In this document: positions 8,835 through 18,417 of the stretch, piece after piece
Layout: each line of letters opens with the position of its first letter
Position numbering within the stretch: position 1 is the first letter of the stretch
From: an uncultured Pelagimonas sp.
GTDB lineage: Bacteria; Pseudomonadota; Alphaproteobacteria; Rhodobacterales; Rhodobacteraceae
Assembly (NCBI RefSeq): GCF_947498515.1
Contig: NZ_CANMKO010000003.1
Location: forward strand, 310,001-374,000
Length of the DNA: 64,000 nucleotides
Direction: 5' to 3'
Notes under the pieces: generated by a model
What the model saw: only the letters and a program-made list of their open reading frames with translations
Told to the model about the DNA's origin: nothing
Databases searched by the model: none
Program-made: the position numbers and the translations under genes

Positions 8835-9927
8835 CACGTTCACTTCTCAATAAAACGTCCTGCAGTAACGGTAGCTTGAATTGCTCCATTGGCCAGCATT
8901 TTTTGCGGTCTCACGATGCCATCGCACATTGCCCTCAGCGACGGTTCGCGTCGACCTTCGCGTGGTTCGCAACACGATGGAGCCAGCTTTTTGTTGTTGT
9001 GCAACGAACGACTGCAAAGCCTGCTGTGTTGCCGCCTTGCACCCAACTTTGTCAGGTACACTAACTGCGCTTAGCCGCCGTTGCCATCAACTTAACCGCG
9101 TGGAGGCTAGGGCAAACCTGCACAAGTTGGCTGCGGTTGCGCAGTAGGATGCTCAAAAGGGCATGGGAGGGTGTGATTTGTTTCGCGCCCTCATGTTTTA
9201 CTCCAAGGCTTTAAGGAAGAAATTATGAAACCAGTCATCCATCGGGGTAGGGCGGCAGTTCAGAATGCTTTAGGAAGGTCGTTCAACATGTCATGGATGT
9301 GGCACTGACCAAGTCACAGATCCAATCTGGTTTGAGTTGCCAAGCGGCATATGAATCCGCCTATGTGGTTCGGGGCGAGCCACCGGATCGTGACTTAAAA
9401 TCGCTTTCAAGTTCCAATGCAGCAAAAAGTTTCTGAAAAAATCTTATCCCTTTTTTTCAGTTTTTCGAAGGCGTTGAAGGTACTTGAACCGGAATTTTCA
9501 TGTTCGACGCTCTCAGCTTTTGGGTTTCAGGGGCAGATATTATAGTAGAAGCTGTCTCACAACCTTAACTCAAAGGGGCACAGCCGACTTGAAGAGTTTG
9601 CAAGTGTCCCTGTTACAAATTTTTCGAGACGCTCCGAGAACCCCGGTCGAAGCAAATTTGAAAAACATCGGGGGAAGATGCAGTATTTGGACCGGAAAGC
9701 AACTTAACACCCTGCTTTTATTGATCCCGTCCGGCATCATCCGGATTCTTCCGGTTACTGCATTAAAAAGTGCCTCATAACAATGGCAGGGGAAATTGGG
9801 ATGCCAAACCAGAAAAAACTATGCGGAAGATAGGTGGGATTGGCCCATATTGGGGGAGAGGGACCGCGTCGCTAAGTCTCGCGTTTGAGGTGTTGCGCAT
9901 TTGGATAGGGCGTGGCCTTTTGCGGGC
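8835..9927. other. 1.1-kb intergenic region upstream of the barrel gene and glnE
   Basis: This long gap separates the divergent barrel gene and glnE. Around 9274-9437 the plus strand has a coding-like stretch in one frame (VQHVMDVALTKSQIQSGLS and on, ending at a TGA), with no start or recognisable family; it may be a gene fragment. A 98-codon frame at 9484-9780 has no ribosome-binding site and an unusual composition, so I do not call it. No RNA gene was recognised. Confidence 0.4.
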
Positions 9928-12708
9928 ATGAGATTAGTTGACCGAATAACCCGCCTGCCACGTGCTTTTGATTCCGATCATGGAATGGAGGCGCAAGGGT
10001 TTGCCCCTTGGGCCAGCGGCGATATCGCCAAGCTTCTGGAAGGAACCTGCGGGTCGAGCCCGTACCTAAAAGGGCTCATTTCCAAAGAAAGCAAATGGCT
10101 GGAGGGCGCGGTTGACGACCCAGAGGCGGCGATTGCGAGTATTTTCGAGAAATTGCGGTCTGGGTCCTATGATAAGGTTGACCATGACTTGCGTCAGGCC
10201 AAGCGCCGGGTCGCCTTGTTGATTGCCCTATGTGATTTGTCCGGGGTCTGGGCCTTGGAAGAGGTCACTGGCACCTTGACCGATTTTTCGGACATCGCGG
10301 TGCAGGTCGCGCTAGAAGCGGCCGTGGCACGAGAAATCAAGCGCAAAAAGCTTCCGGGTCAGAGCGAAGATGACATTGCCACGGCGGGCGGGATGGTGAC
10401 CTTGGCTATGGGCAAAGGTGGCGCGCATGAGCTGAATTACAGCTCGGACATTGATCTGATCTGTTTGTTTGATGAAACCCGCTACGACCCGGATGATTTC
10501 CACGAGGCGCGCACGTCTTTGGTCCGGGCAACCCGCAAAATGGCGGCGAGCCTGTCTGATTTGACCGGCGACGGTTATGTGTTCCGCACCGATCTGCGTC
10601 TAAGGCCCGATCCGGCGGTTACTCCGGTCTGTATGGCGATGGAAGCGGCGGAACGCTATTACGAAAGCCTTGGCCGCACTTGGGAGCGCGCCGCTTATAT
10701 TAAGGCACGTCCCTGTGCCGGGGATATCGAGGCCGGGCAACGGTTTCTGACTACCTTGAAACCTTTTGTCTGGCGCAAGCATTTGGACTTTGCCGCCATT
10801 CAGGATGCTCATGACATGCGGCTGCGTATTCGCGAACACAAGGGGCTCGGCGGGCCGATTACCTTGCCCGGCCACAACATGAAACTTGGACGTGGAGGCA
10901 TTCGCGAGATTGAGTTTTTCACCCAAACTCGGCAGTTGATCGCCGGTGGCCGTGACCCCGACCTGCGCACCAACAAAACCGTGCCAGGGCTACAGGTCTT
11001 GGCGCAAAAAGGCTGGATTCCACAAGAGGCGGCTGATGTTTTGGCCGACCACTATCGGGCGCACCGTGAGGTCGAGCACCGCATTCAAATGGTCAACGAC
11101 GCCCAAACCCATGATCTTCCCAAAAATCCGGACGGATTTGAGCGGTTGGCGTGTTTGATGGGCATTTCGGTAGAAGAGTTTGAGGGAGATCTCAATCGAC
11201 GGTTGACCGAAGTGCATGAGGTGACAGAAGGGTTCTTTGCCCCGGATGCAAGCAGTGACGAAGACATGCCGGATACTTTGGGTGATAGCGAGATTGTAGC
11301 GCGCTGGCCGACCTATCCGTCGTTGCGATCTGAGCGCGCGCATGAGATTTTCCGACGGCTGCGTCCTGAAATCTTGCGCCGATTAGGGCAGGCGGCAAAG
11401 CCGGAAGAGGCCCTGTTAGCTTTTGATGGTTTTCTCAAAGGGTTGCCCGCTGGTGTTCAACTGTTTTCGTTATTTGAGGCCAATCACCAGCTGATTGATT
11501 TGTTGATCGACGTGGTCAGCACCTCGCCAGAATTGGCGCTACACCTGTCGCGTAATGCCAAGGTGTTTGATGCGGTCATTGGCGGTGACTTCTTTAGCCC
11601 TTGGCCCGGGCGTGCGGCGTTGACAGGTGAACTTGTTGCGCTTTTGCAGGACGAACCCGATTACGAGCGCCGGCTCGATCTGGCGCGGCGTTGGGGCAAA
11701 GAATGGCATTTCCGGGTTGGTGTGCACCTGTTGCGCGGACTTATGGAGGCCGAGGAGGCCGGGCGCGCCTATGCGGATTTGGCTGAGGCGACTTTGGGCG
11801 CGACATGGCCGGTTGTTCAGGAGGAGTTCGCCAGAAAACACGGGCCTTGCCCCGGTCGCGGTGCGGTTGTGATTGGCATGGGCTCGCTTGGGGCCGGGCG
11901 TTTGCACGCGCGATCTGACCTTGATGTGATTGTCATTTATGACCCCGATGGTGTTGAAGCTTCGGAGGGGCGGCGTCCTTTGCCGTCGCGAACCTACTAT
12001 TCGCGCCTAACACAGGCCTTGATTACCGCGATGACCGCCCCGATGGCCGAAGGGCGCTTGTATGAAGTGGACATGCGGTTGCGCCCCTCGGGCAATCAGG
12101 GGCCGGTGGCCACGTCTTGGGCCTCCTTTCAAGATTATCAACGCAACGAGGCGTGGACATGGGAGCATTTGGCACTAACCCGTGCGCGGGTTGTGGCGGG
12201 CCCGGCGGCCTTGGCGGCGGATGTCGAAGGGTTTCGGCTTGAGCTTTTGGCGCAGCCACGCAATCGCGACGATGTCTTGGCAGATGTCGGGGAAATGCGG
12301 GCGCGTATTGCCGACGCCAAGGGCGACGGCGGCGCATGGAATGCGAAAATCGGTGCCGGTCGCATGCAGGATATTGAACTGTTTTCGCAAGCCGCAACCT
12401 TGGTGTCGGGGCAGGGTATTCGACATACGCCGCGTGCCTTGCGTCAAACCGATTGGCTTGCCCCGGAAGATCGCCAAGCCTTGGTCGAGGCCTATAACTT
12501 GTTTTGGTCATTACAATTAGGGTCACGCCTTATCAGCGAAGAGGCACTGGACCCAGATACGGTTGGCAGCGGCGGTTGCGAGTTCTTGACTCGGTTGACA
12601 AACGCGTCGGATATGGAGGCCCTGCGGTCGGAACTGGAGGCGCATGCGCAGCGTGCGGCACAGATCATCACCCGAGAACTGCCGGTGAAAGAGGAGTCTG
12701 ATCAATGA
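9928..12708 (+). CDS. glnE: bifunctional glutamine-synthetase adenylyltransferase/deadenylyltransferase
   Basis: The protein is about 926 residues from the ATG at 9928; a TTG nine codons upstream is possible, but relatives begin with a short MxxxxRxTRLPRAFD-like sequence as here. It has the two nucleotidyltransferase domains of GlnE: the N-terminal (deadenylylating) one with the DxD site YSSDIDLICLFDE, and the C-terminal (adenylylating) one with ARSDLDVIVIYDPDG. A KLGRGGIREIEFF motif follows the first domain and a matching GRMQDIELF follows the second. The enzyme modifies glutamine synthetase under PII control and so sets nitrogen assimilation. Its stop overlaps the start of the next small gene. 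Confidence 0.96.
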   Translation: MRLVDRITRLPRAFDSDHGMEAQGFAPWASGDIAKLLEGTCGSSPYLKGLISKESKWLEGAVDDPEAAIASIFEKLRSGSYDKVDHDLRQAKRRVALLIALCDLSGVWALEEVTGTLTDFSDIAVQVALEAAVAREIKRKKLPGQSEDDIATAGGMVTLAMGKGGAHELNYSSDIDLICLFDETRYDPDDFHEARTSLVRATRKMAASLSDLTGDGYVFRTDLRLRPDPAVTPVCMAMEAAERYYESLGRTWERAAYIKARPCAGDIEAGQRFLTTLKPFVWRKHLDFAAIQDAHDMRLRIREHKGLGGPITLPGHNMKLGRGGIREIEFFTQTRQLIAGGRDPDLRTNKTVPGLQVLAQKGWIPQEAADVLADHYRAHREVEHRIQMVNDAQTHDLPKNPDGFERLACLMGISVEEFEGDLNRRLTEVHEVTEGFFAPDASSDEDMPDTLGDSEIVARWPTYPSLRSERAHEIFRRLRPEILRRLGQAAKPEEALLAFDGFLKGLPAGVQLFSLFEANHQLIDLLIDVVSTSPELALHLSRNAKVFDAVIGGDFFSPWPGRAALTGELVALLQDEPDYERRLDLARRWGKEWHFRVGVHLLRGLMEAEEAGRAYADLAEATLGATWPVVQEEFARKHGPCPGRGAVVIGMGSLGAGRLHARSDLDVIVIYDPDGVEASEGRRPLPSRTYYSRLTQALITAMTAPMAEGRLYEVDMRLRPSGNQGPVATSWASFQDYQRNEAWTWEHLALTRARVVAGPAALAADVEGFRLELLAQPRNRDDVLADVGEMRARIADAKGDGGAWNAKIGAGRMQDIELFSQAATLVSGQGIRHTPRALRQTDWLAPEDRQALVEAYNLFWSLQLGSRLISEEALDPDTVGSGGCEFLTRLTNASDMEALRSELEAHAQRAAQIITRELPVKEESDQ

Positions 12709-12974
12709 AGGGCGATGCCGTTGATCCAAAGGGTTTGATCGCCGATGCCTATCGCATCGAGGGGATCAGGCTTGAAGAATGCCGCACAATCTTTTTGGAT
12801 TGGGCGCTATCGGTGCCAGTGGATGTTGATACGGGCGCATTAATTGCTGTGCTTATGCAGCGCCACGGCGATGCGGCGGATCATCCGATGACCGAGGTTT
12901 TGAACGATGGCCTCACGAAAATCACCGCGCCAAAGCGGCGCGGTGGGGTCAAACGTCGGAATGCCGAGAACTGA
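12705..12974 (+). CDS. conserved small protein of unknown function, coupled to glnE
   Basis: An 89-residue soluble protein whose ATG overlaps the glnE stop (ATGA). Its N-terminal part (DPKGLIADAYRIEGIRLEEC, then TIFLDWALSVP) looks like a compact helical domain; the C-terminus is basic (PKRRGGVKRRN). I do not recognise a named family. Coupling to glnE suggests conserved co-expression, but no function can be inferred beyond that. Confidence 0.72.
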   Translation: MKGDAVDPKGLIADAYRIEGIRLEECRTIFLDWALSVPVDVDTGALIAVLMQRHGDAADHPMTEVLNDGLTKITAPKRRGGVKRRNAEN

Positions 12975-12992
12975 TCAGCTACGCAGCGCTCA

Positions 12993-13637
12993 TTAGCTCC
13001 GCGGTAGGGCGGCGGCTTCGGCCGCCAGCTTTTCGATACCGTCCCAGTCGCCTTTGATCATCAGATCCTTTGGGGCGACCCAAGACCCACCACAGCACAG
13101 TGTGTTGGACAGGCTTAGGTAATCATTGGCGTTCTTAAGAGACACGCCACCGGTGGGGCAGAACCGCACCTGTGGCAGTGGCGCGCCGATGGCCTTGAGG
13201 GCAGGGGCACCGCCATTGGCTTCGGCTGGGAAGAACTTCTGAACGGTGTAGCCGCGCTCAAGAAGACGCATGACCTCAGACGACGTCGCCGCTCCGGGCA
13301 GGGTAGGCAGATCGGCGTCTTCGACCGCATCTAGCAACCTGTCGGTCGCACCGGGCGAGACGCCAAATTTTGCGCCAGCATCTTTCGCAGCAGCAACATC
13401 GGCAGGTGTAAGCAAGGTGCCCGCACCAACAACGCCGCCTTCGACGGTGGCCATTTCCGCAATGACCTCTAGGGCGGCGGCGGTCCGCAGCGTGACTTCG
13501 AGTACAGGCAATCCACCGCGTACCAACGCTTGGGCCAATGGTTTGGCGTGGGCCGGGTCTTCGACCACAATCACCGGAATGATCGGGGCCATACGGCAGA
13601 GTTTTTCAGAAGCAATGCTTGCGTCTTGAGGTGTCAT
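12993..13637 (-). CDS. eda: KDPG aldolase (2-dehydro-3-deoxy-phosphogluconate aldolase)
   Basis: The enzyme splits KDPG into pyruvate and glyceraldehyde-3-phosphate, the last step of the Entner-Doudoroff pathway. The 214-residue TIM-barrel shows IPVIVV and GLPVLEVTLRT near the N-terminus, VGAGTLL in the middle, the Schiff-base lysine in TVQKFFPAE, and a phosphate-binding CPTGGVS near the end. I start at the ATG at 13637 (MTPQDAS), which has AAAGG at nine bases; an upstream ATG at 13658 lacks a ribosome-binding site. It follows edd on the same strand with a 76-base gap that contains a short GC-rich hairpin. Confidence 0.95.
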   Translation of the reverse strand: MTPQDASIASEKLCRMAPIIPVIVVEDPAHAKPLAQALVRGGLPVLEVTLRTAAALEVIAEMATVEGGVVGAGTLLTPADVAAAKDAGAKFGVSPGATDRLLDAVEDADLPTLPGAATSSEVMRLLERGYTVQKFFPAEANGGAPALKAIGAPLPQVRFCPTGGVSLKNANDYLSLSNTLCCGGSWVAPKDLMIKGDWDGIEKLAAEAAALPRS

Positions 13638-13658
13638 GTCTTTTGAACCTTTGGTCAT

Positions 13659-13700
13659 GCCGGAGGGGAGGGTGCCTCCGGCGGGAGTTTATCTAGCGAA
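13659..13700. repeat. GC-rich hairpin and Rhodobacteraceae-type intergenic motif
   Basis: An 8-bp inverted repeat (GCCGGAGG at 13659-13666 and CCTCCGGC at 13675-13682) is followed by GGGAGTTTAT. The CCTCCGGCGGGAGT string resembles a short motif I know to be common between genes in Rhodobacteraceae. It lies between edd and eda; a role in mRNA processing or attenuation is possible but not shown. Confidence 0.45.
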
Positions 13701-13713
13701 ACGGGGAACGTGG

Positions 13714-15531
13714 TTAGACGACAACGGCCGCACCGTCCGAGGCAAGGCCAACATTGGCACGGAAGGCGGCGAAAAGCTCGCGCCCAACGCCATGGCCGTT
13801 CCCGGAAAGGTCCGCGGTGGCGGGTTCGCGGGTGTCAAAACCTTCGGTCAGGCAGGTCAGTGTGCCGTTGGCCGCGTCAAGGCGGACAATGTCGCCATCG
13901 CGCAGGTAAGCCAGCGGCCCGCCGTTTGCGGCCTCGGGGCTTATGTGAATGGCGGCGGGCACTTTGCCGGACGCGCCGGACATACGCCCATCGGTGACTA
14001 AGGCCATTTTGAGACCGCGATCTTGTAGAACGGTCAGCGTCGGCGTCAGGCTATGCAGCTCAGGCATGCCGTTGGATTTCGGCCCTTGGAAACGGACAAC
14101 AACAATGGTGTCTGAGGTGAATTCACCCGCTTGAAACGCCTTTTTCACGTCGGTTTGTTCGTGGAAAATGCGCACTGGGGCTTCGATCACGTGGCGTTCA
14201 GGGGCGACGGCAGAGATTTTGATAACGCCTCGGCCCAGATTGCCGCTTAGTTGTTTTAAGCCGCCGGTTGTTTGGAACGCATCCCGTGCCGGGCGCAAGA
14301 TTTTGTCGTTCTGGGTTTCTTTGGCCCCATCGACAAAGCTTATCGCGCCGTCGGTGAGGCGCGGTTCCTGAGTATAATGGCTCATACCGGTGCCCGCGAC
14401 GGTTTGCACATCTTCGTGCATCAACCCAGCATCGAGCAATTCACCAATCATGTACTGCAACCCGCCGGCAGCATGGAAATGGTTCACATCGGCAAGGCCG
14501 TTTGGATAGACCTTGGCCATCAGAGGCGTTACGGACGAGATTTCATCAAAATCGGAAAGTTCGAGCGCAATACCTGCGGCGCGGGCCATTGCGGGCAAGT
14601 GCAAGACCAAGTTTGTGGACCCGCCCGTCGCCATAAGACCAACAAGACCGTTCACAAAGGCCTTGGCATCCAGCACGTCGCAAGCGGGGCGATAGTCGTT
14701 GCCTAGCGCGGTGATTTCCAGCGCCCGTTTGGCACCGGCGACGGTAAGCGCATCGCGAAGCGGCGTGTTGGGATTGACAAAAGAGCTTCCTGGCAAATGC
14801 AGACCCATGAACTCCATCAGCATCTGATTGGTGTTGGCCGTTCCATAAAAGGTGCAGGTGCCGGGAGAATGGTAAGAGGCCATTTCTGCCTTCATCAGCT
14901 CATCACGGCCAACTTCGCCGGTGGCGAATTGATTGCGCACGCGGGCCTTTTCGTCGTTGGGCAAGCCAGAAGGCATAGGACCAGCAGGTAGGAAAAGGGC
15001 CGGGATATAGCCAAATGTTGCCGCCGCGATCACCAAACCGGGGACGATTTTGTCGCAAACACCCAAATACAAAGCCGCATCAAACGTATTGTGCGATAGC
15101 GCAACACCCGCAGACAGAGCGATCACATCACGTGAAAACAACGACAATTCCATGCCGACCTGCCCTTGGGTGACACCGTCACACATGGCGGGCACACCAC
15201 CGGCAACCTGCGCCGTTGCACCAACGCTGCGAGCGGCCTCGCGGATCATGTCAGGGTAGCGTTCATAGGGTTGATGCGCCGAAAGCATGTCGTTGTAGGC
15301 CGAGACAATCCCGAGGTTAGGTGCGCGTCCGGTGGCCAAAGCGTCTTGGTCGCTGCCCATGGCGGCATAGGCATGGGCCTGATTTCCGCATGTGAGGTGC
15401 GCGCGACGCGGGCCGTCTTCGGCCGCTTGGCGCATTCGATCCAGATAGGTGCGTCGCATATCACGTGATCGATCTTCGATACGGGCGGTGACGCGGGCGA
15501 TTGTGTCGTTCAGGGGCGAGTTGCCTGGCAT
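13714..15531 (-). CDS. edd: 6-phosphogluconate dehydratase
   Basis: A 605-residue member of the IlvD/Edd family of Fe-S dehydratases, converting 6-phosphogluconate to KDPG. Diagnostic segments are [34 protein letters not shown] (cluster cysteine), [10 protein letters not shown] and [14 protein letters not shown] (third cysteine region), with a C-terminal [18 protein letters not shown]. The length is normal for Edd. The eda gene follows on the same strand. The upstream region has a 12-bp palindrome at 15574-15585, a likely repressor operator. Confidence 0.96.
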   Translation of the reverse strand: MPGNSPLNDTIARVTARIEDRSRDMRRTYLDRMRQAAEDGPRRAHLTCGNQAHAYAAMGSDQDALATGRAPNLGIVSAYNDMLSAHQPYERYPDMIREAARSVGATAQVAGGVPAMCDGVTQGQVGMELSLFSRDVIALSAGVALSHNTFDAALYLGVCDKIVPGLVIAAATFGYIPALFLPAGPMPSGLPNDEKARVRNQFATGEVGRDELMKAEMASYHSPGTCTFYGTANTNQMLMEFMGLHLPGSSFVNPNTPLRDALTVAGAKRALEITALGNDYRPACDVLDAKAFVNGLVGLMATGGSTNLVLHLPAMARAAGIALELSDFDEISSVTPLMAKVYPNGLADVNHFHAAGGLQYMIGELLDAGLMHEDVQTVAGTGMSHYTQEPRLTDGAISFVDGAKETQNDKILRPARDAFQTTGGLKQLSGNLGRGVIKISAVAPERHVIEAPVRIFHEQTDVKKAFQAGEFTSDTIVVVRFQGPKSNGMPELHSLTPTLTVLQDRGLKMALVTDGRMSGASGKVPAAIHISPEAANGGPLAYLRDGDIVRLDAANGTLTCLTEGFDTREPATADLSGNGHGVGRELFAAFRANVGLASDGAAVVV

Positions 15532-15573
15532 GTCTGGGGTCCATCCTGCTGCGCTTGGCTGTTGTCTATTTTG

Positions 15574-15585
15574 GTTAGCGCTAAC
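15574..15585. promoter_or_regulatory. perfect palindrome GTTAGCGCTAAC, putative LacI-family operator of edd-eda
   Basis: The 12-bp perfect palindrome lies 43 bases upstream of the edd start, with the flanks extending it as TGTTAGCGCTAACC on the edd strand. A central CG step flanked by AG/CT is typical of operators bound by LacI-family sugar regulators. No LacI-family gene is in the window, so the regulator would be elsewhere. The surrounding 306-base gap (15532-15837) also contains the upstream region of the divergent lipoprotein gene and no other gene that I can see. Confidence 0.6.
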
Positions 15586-15837
15586 AGTAAAGGTATATTC
15601 AGCTTAAATCACAGGCAAAATGCGTCGGTATTGCTATGTTCATGTCAGTCTCTTCTTTTTGATCTTCGGTTTTGTTCGATTGGGTTCGCTGTTTAGCTAT
15701 CCACGATAAAACCGCCAATTTGCCTCAAACCCGCCCTAGTTCAGGCCGATTCGCCTGTCAGGTTAACAAACAATGAAAACCGCCAAAGAGCGGATCGCCG
15801 GAGAGGCCGGCACGACATTGGGTAAGAGGGCAGAACC

Positions 15838-16533
15838 ATGACACCTATTCGTATTGTAGCCGCCGTAGCAATGATGAGCGCGCTGTCGGCTTGTGGCGGA
15901 ATGCCGGATGTGGCCACCCGCAACGCACCGTTTGAAGCGTTGCCACCCGTTCAAACCGGCGCCGCGGTTGTTCCTGTGGTCGCAGCCCAGCCAGAAGTGC
16001 CGCAGCGCCAATCGCAAACACGTGCGGCCTATAAAATCGTCAACTATTCGATCACTGTTCCCGAAGATTTGTCGGTGTCAGAGGCCAACCTTTATTATCC
16101 TGTCGCCGACATCGTTTGGCGTGGCGATGCCATTGGCGATCGCAAGGACCAAGTGGGTTACATCTTTCAGGAAAGTCTAAGCCGGGCACGTCATAGCCTA
16201 ACGGACGGTCACGCCGTCAAAGCCGAGATCGTGGTTCGCCGCTTCCATTCGATCACTGAAAAAACCCGCTACACCGTCGGTGGCGTGCATTCGATCAACT
16301 TTGATATTCTTCTGCGCGACGCTCAGAGCGGTCAGATCGTGGTTTTACGGTCGGTCAAAGCCGATCTTAAGGCCTTTGGCGGACGCCGGGCGATCAACGC
16401 CGATCGTCAGGGCCTAACCATGAAAGAACGTATTCACCGCCATTTGGAACGCGTGATCAAGGCCGAGCTAACAGTACCCGGTGGTTGGGCCGATCAAGGG
16501 GAACGTTTGGTCAAAGGCATCGATCAAATCTAA
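15838..16533 (+). CDS. conserved lipoprotein (DUF6778-like)
   Basis: The 231-residue protein has a lipoprotein signal with the lipobox LSAC (Cys19), then a proline/valine-rich linker and a globular domain starting near AAYKIVNYSITVPEDLSVSE. It has no catalytic motif that I recognise; the layout matches a Rhodobacteraceae lipoprotein family listed as DUF6778. The product is probably attached to a periplasm-facing membrane. It stands as a single gene ahead of the rRNA methyltransferase, with a 42-base gap. Confidence 0.7.
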   Translation: MTPIRIVAAVAMMSALSACGGMPDVATRNAPFEALPPVQTGAAVVPVVAAQPEVPQRQSQTRAAYKIVNYSITVPEDLSVSEANLYYPVADIVWRGDAIGDRKDQVGYIFQESLSRARHSLTDGHAVKAEIVVRRFHSITEKTRYTVGGVHSINFDILLRDAQSGQIVVLRSVKADLKAFGGRRAINADRQGLTMKERIHRHLERVIKAELTVPGGWADQGERLVKGIDQI

Positions 16534-16575
16534 TCGCGCTTTCCTAACGGGGCAAAGCAAGTTAAAGGCGGGGGC

Positions 16576-17790
16576 ATGACAGCCCCCGTTTCCGCATCTG
16601 ATCGCCCCGATTCCATCCCTGTTTTGCGCCTATTGCCCAAAGCGAACGCCCGTGCCATCCGTCGCGGAGCGCCATGGGTTTTTGACAATGAGTTGGTCAT
16701 GGACCGGCGCACGCGCAAAATCGCCCCCGGTACCATAGCCGTTCTTGAAGATCATGAACGCCAAGCCCTTGGTGTCGTCGCGGTGAATCCGACGTCCAAG
16801 ATCGTGGCGCGTATGTTGGACCGCAATGTATTGGCCAACATTGATCGCGATTGGGTGTTTGATAAACTGACCAAAGCCGTGGCGATGCGTGACCGGCTTT
16901 ATGACAAACCGTTTTACCGGTTGATCCATGCCGAAGGCGACGGCATGCCCGGCGTGGTGATTGACCGTTTCGGTGACACGGCCGTAATCCAACCCAACGC
17001 GGCTTGGGCCGAAATGTTGATCGAAGACATGGCCGATGCGCTTATGGCGGCAACGGGCGTGGCCAATGTGCTTAAAAATGCTTCTGGTCGTGGCCGCGCG
17101 CTAGAAAGTCTTGATGACGTCAGCACCGTCTTGCGCGGATCAGCACCGGATGCAGCAATTGCGGTCGAGATGAATGGGGCCACTTATATGGCCGATCTGA
17201 CCGGTGGTCAGAAAACCGGATTGTTCTTTGATCAGCGTGATAACCACGGATTCGCGGCGCGTTTGTCCGGCGATTCCAGTGTTTTGGACGTGTTTTCTCA
17301 TGTTGGTGGTTTTGCTTTGGCGGCGCTTGCCAATGGGGCAAAAACTGCGGTGGCCATAGACGGATCAGCCGCGGCGCTTGAGCTTGCCGAAGCTGGTGCC
17401 AAAAAGATGGGCAAGGTTCTCGACACGCGTCAAGGGGATGCGTTTGACGTTATGTCCGAGATGGCCAAAGAGGGCCTTAAGTTTGATGTTGTGATCTGTG
17501 ACCCACCGGCCTTTGCACCGTCCAAGAAAACATTGGACAAAGGCCTGCGCGCCTATGAACGCGTGGCACGTTTGGCGGCGGGCTTGGTCAAGGATGACGG
17601 CTATTTAGTGCTATGTTCCTGTTCGCATGCGGCCGATACCAATAGCTTTACCGGCGCGTGTTTGCGCGGCATTGGCCGGGCCGGACGTCGTGCCCAGTTG
17701 TTGCATACGGGAACGGCCGGGCCGGATCACCCGCTTTTGCCACAGCTGGCCGAAAGTGGTTACCTTAAGGCGCTGTTCTTCCGTCTGTGA
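16576..17790 (+). CDS. rlmI: RlmI-like class I rRNA (cytosine-C5) methyltransferase
   Basis: The 404-residue protein starts with a PUA-type RNA-binding domain (RRGAPWVFDNELV, about 30-110), followed by an EEHAD-like middle and a Rossmann methyltransferase domain. That domain has VLDVFSHVGGFALAALANGA as the SAM motif and FDVVICDPPAFAPSKK as the catalytic motif. The YLVLCSCSHAAD block supplies the cysteine expected for C5-cytosine chemistry. E. coli RlmI methylates C1962 of 23S rRNA; the exact target here is inferred. Its stop overlaps the GTG of the following PIN-domain gene by four bases. Confidence 0.88.
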   Translation: MTAPVSASDRPDSIPVLRLLPKANARAIRRGAPWVFDNELVMDRRTRKIAPGTIAVLEDHERQALGVVAVNPTSKIVARMLDRNVLANIDRDWVFDKLTKAVAMRDRLYDKPFYRLIHAEGDGMPGVVIDRFGDTAVIQPNAAWAEMLIEDMADALMAATGVANVLKNASGRGRALESLDDVSTVLRGSAPDAAIAVEMNGATYMADLTGGQKTGLFFDQRDNHGFAARLSGDSSVLDVFSHVGGFALAALANGAKTAVAIDGSAAALELAEAGAKKMGKVLDTRQGDAFDVMSEMAKEGLKFDVVICDPPAFAPSKKTLDKGLRAYERVARLAAGLVKDDGYLVLCSCSHAADTNSFTGACLRGIGRAGRRAQLLHTGTAGPDHPLLPQLAESGYLKALFFRL

Positions 17791-18326
17791 AGATCCTGCT
17801 TGATACCTGCGTTCTGTTTCCAACAGTGATGCGCGAGATGCTTTTGGGCGCGGCCGGGCAGGGGCTTTTCACCCCGCAATGGTCCGCCCGCATTCTCGAA
17901 GAATGGGCGCGCGCCGCCAACAAGCTTGGCCCGAATGGCGAGGCACAGGCGCGGGGCGAAATTGCGCTTTTGCGAGCCAAATGGCCCAAGGCCGAGGTGA
18001 CGTGGAAACCGTCGGTTCAAGATCGTCTCTATCTTCCTGACCCAAACGACACCCACGTCTTGGCAGCGGCGATTTCAGGGTCGGCGGATATGATCATCAC
18101 GCTGAACGCCAAGGATTTTCCGCGCAATATCTTGGCCGAAGAGGGGCTTGCTCGCTCTGACCCGGATGCCTTTTTACAAGGGCTATGGCAGGCAAATCCA
18201 GAAGCGTTGGAGCATGTGGCAGACGCAGTTTTAGCCGAAGCCCGACGGCTATCGGGCGACGATTGGCAGATGCGAGCCTTGCTCAAAAAGGCGCGCCTGC
18301 CACGTTTGGCCAAGGCGCTGTCCTGA
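17787..18326 (+). CDS. PIN-domain protein (putative ribonuclease)
   Basis: The 179-residue protein starts at a GTG that overlaps the methyltransferase stop (GTGA), leaving no room for another start. Acidic residues expected in a PIN nuclease are present: D6 in ILLDTCVLFP, the D in PDPNDTHVLAAA and that in GSADMIITLN. A VapC toxin would normally sit beside a small antitoxin gene; none is present here. Tight coupling to an rRNA methyltransferase suggests a role in RNA processing rather than a free toxin, but this is inference. Confidence 0.8.
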   Translation: MKILLDTCVLFPTVMREMLLGAAGQGLFTPQWSARILEEWARAANKLGPNGEAQARGEIALLRAKWPKAEVTWKPSVQDRLYLPDPNDTHVLAAAISGSADMIITLNAKDFPRNILAEEGLARSDPDAFLQGLWQANPEALEHVADAVLAEARRLSGDDWQMRALLKKARLPRLAKALS

Positions 18327-18417
18327 CATCTCCTCACATTTGCGCAAGGCAGGTGTAACGCCTCTGGTCGATGGGTGTCTCTCCTGTTAGCGCAGGGGAC
18401 GCGACTGGAGACCTATC

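Noticed and set aside
9484-9780. 98-codon plus-strand frame before glnE
   Set aside because: No ribosome-binding site, odd composition and no family resemblance; treated as non-coding.
17787-18326. VapC toxin of a toxin-antitoxin pair
   Set aside because: No antitoxin-sized gene is adjacent, and its start is coupled to an rRNA methyltransferase.
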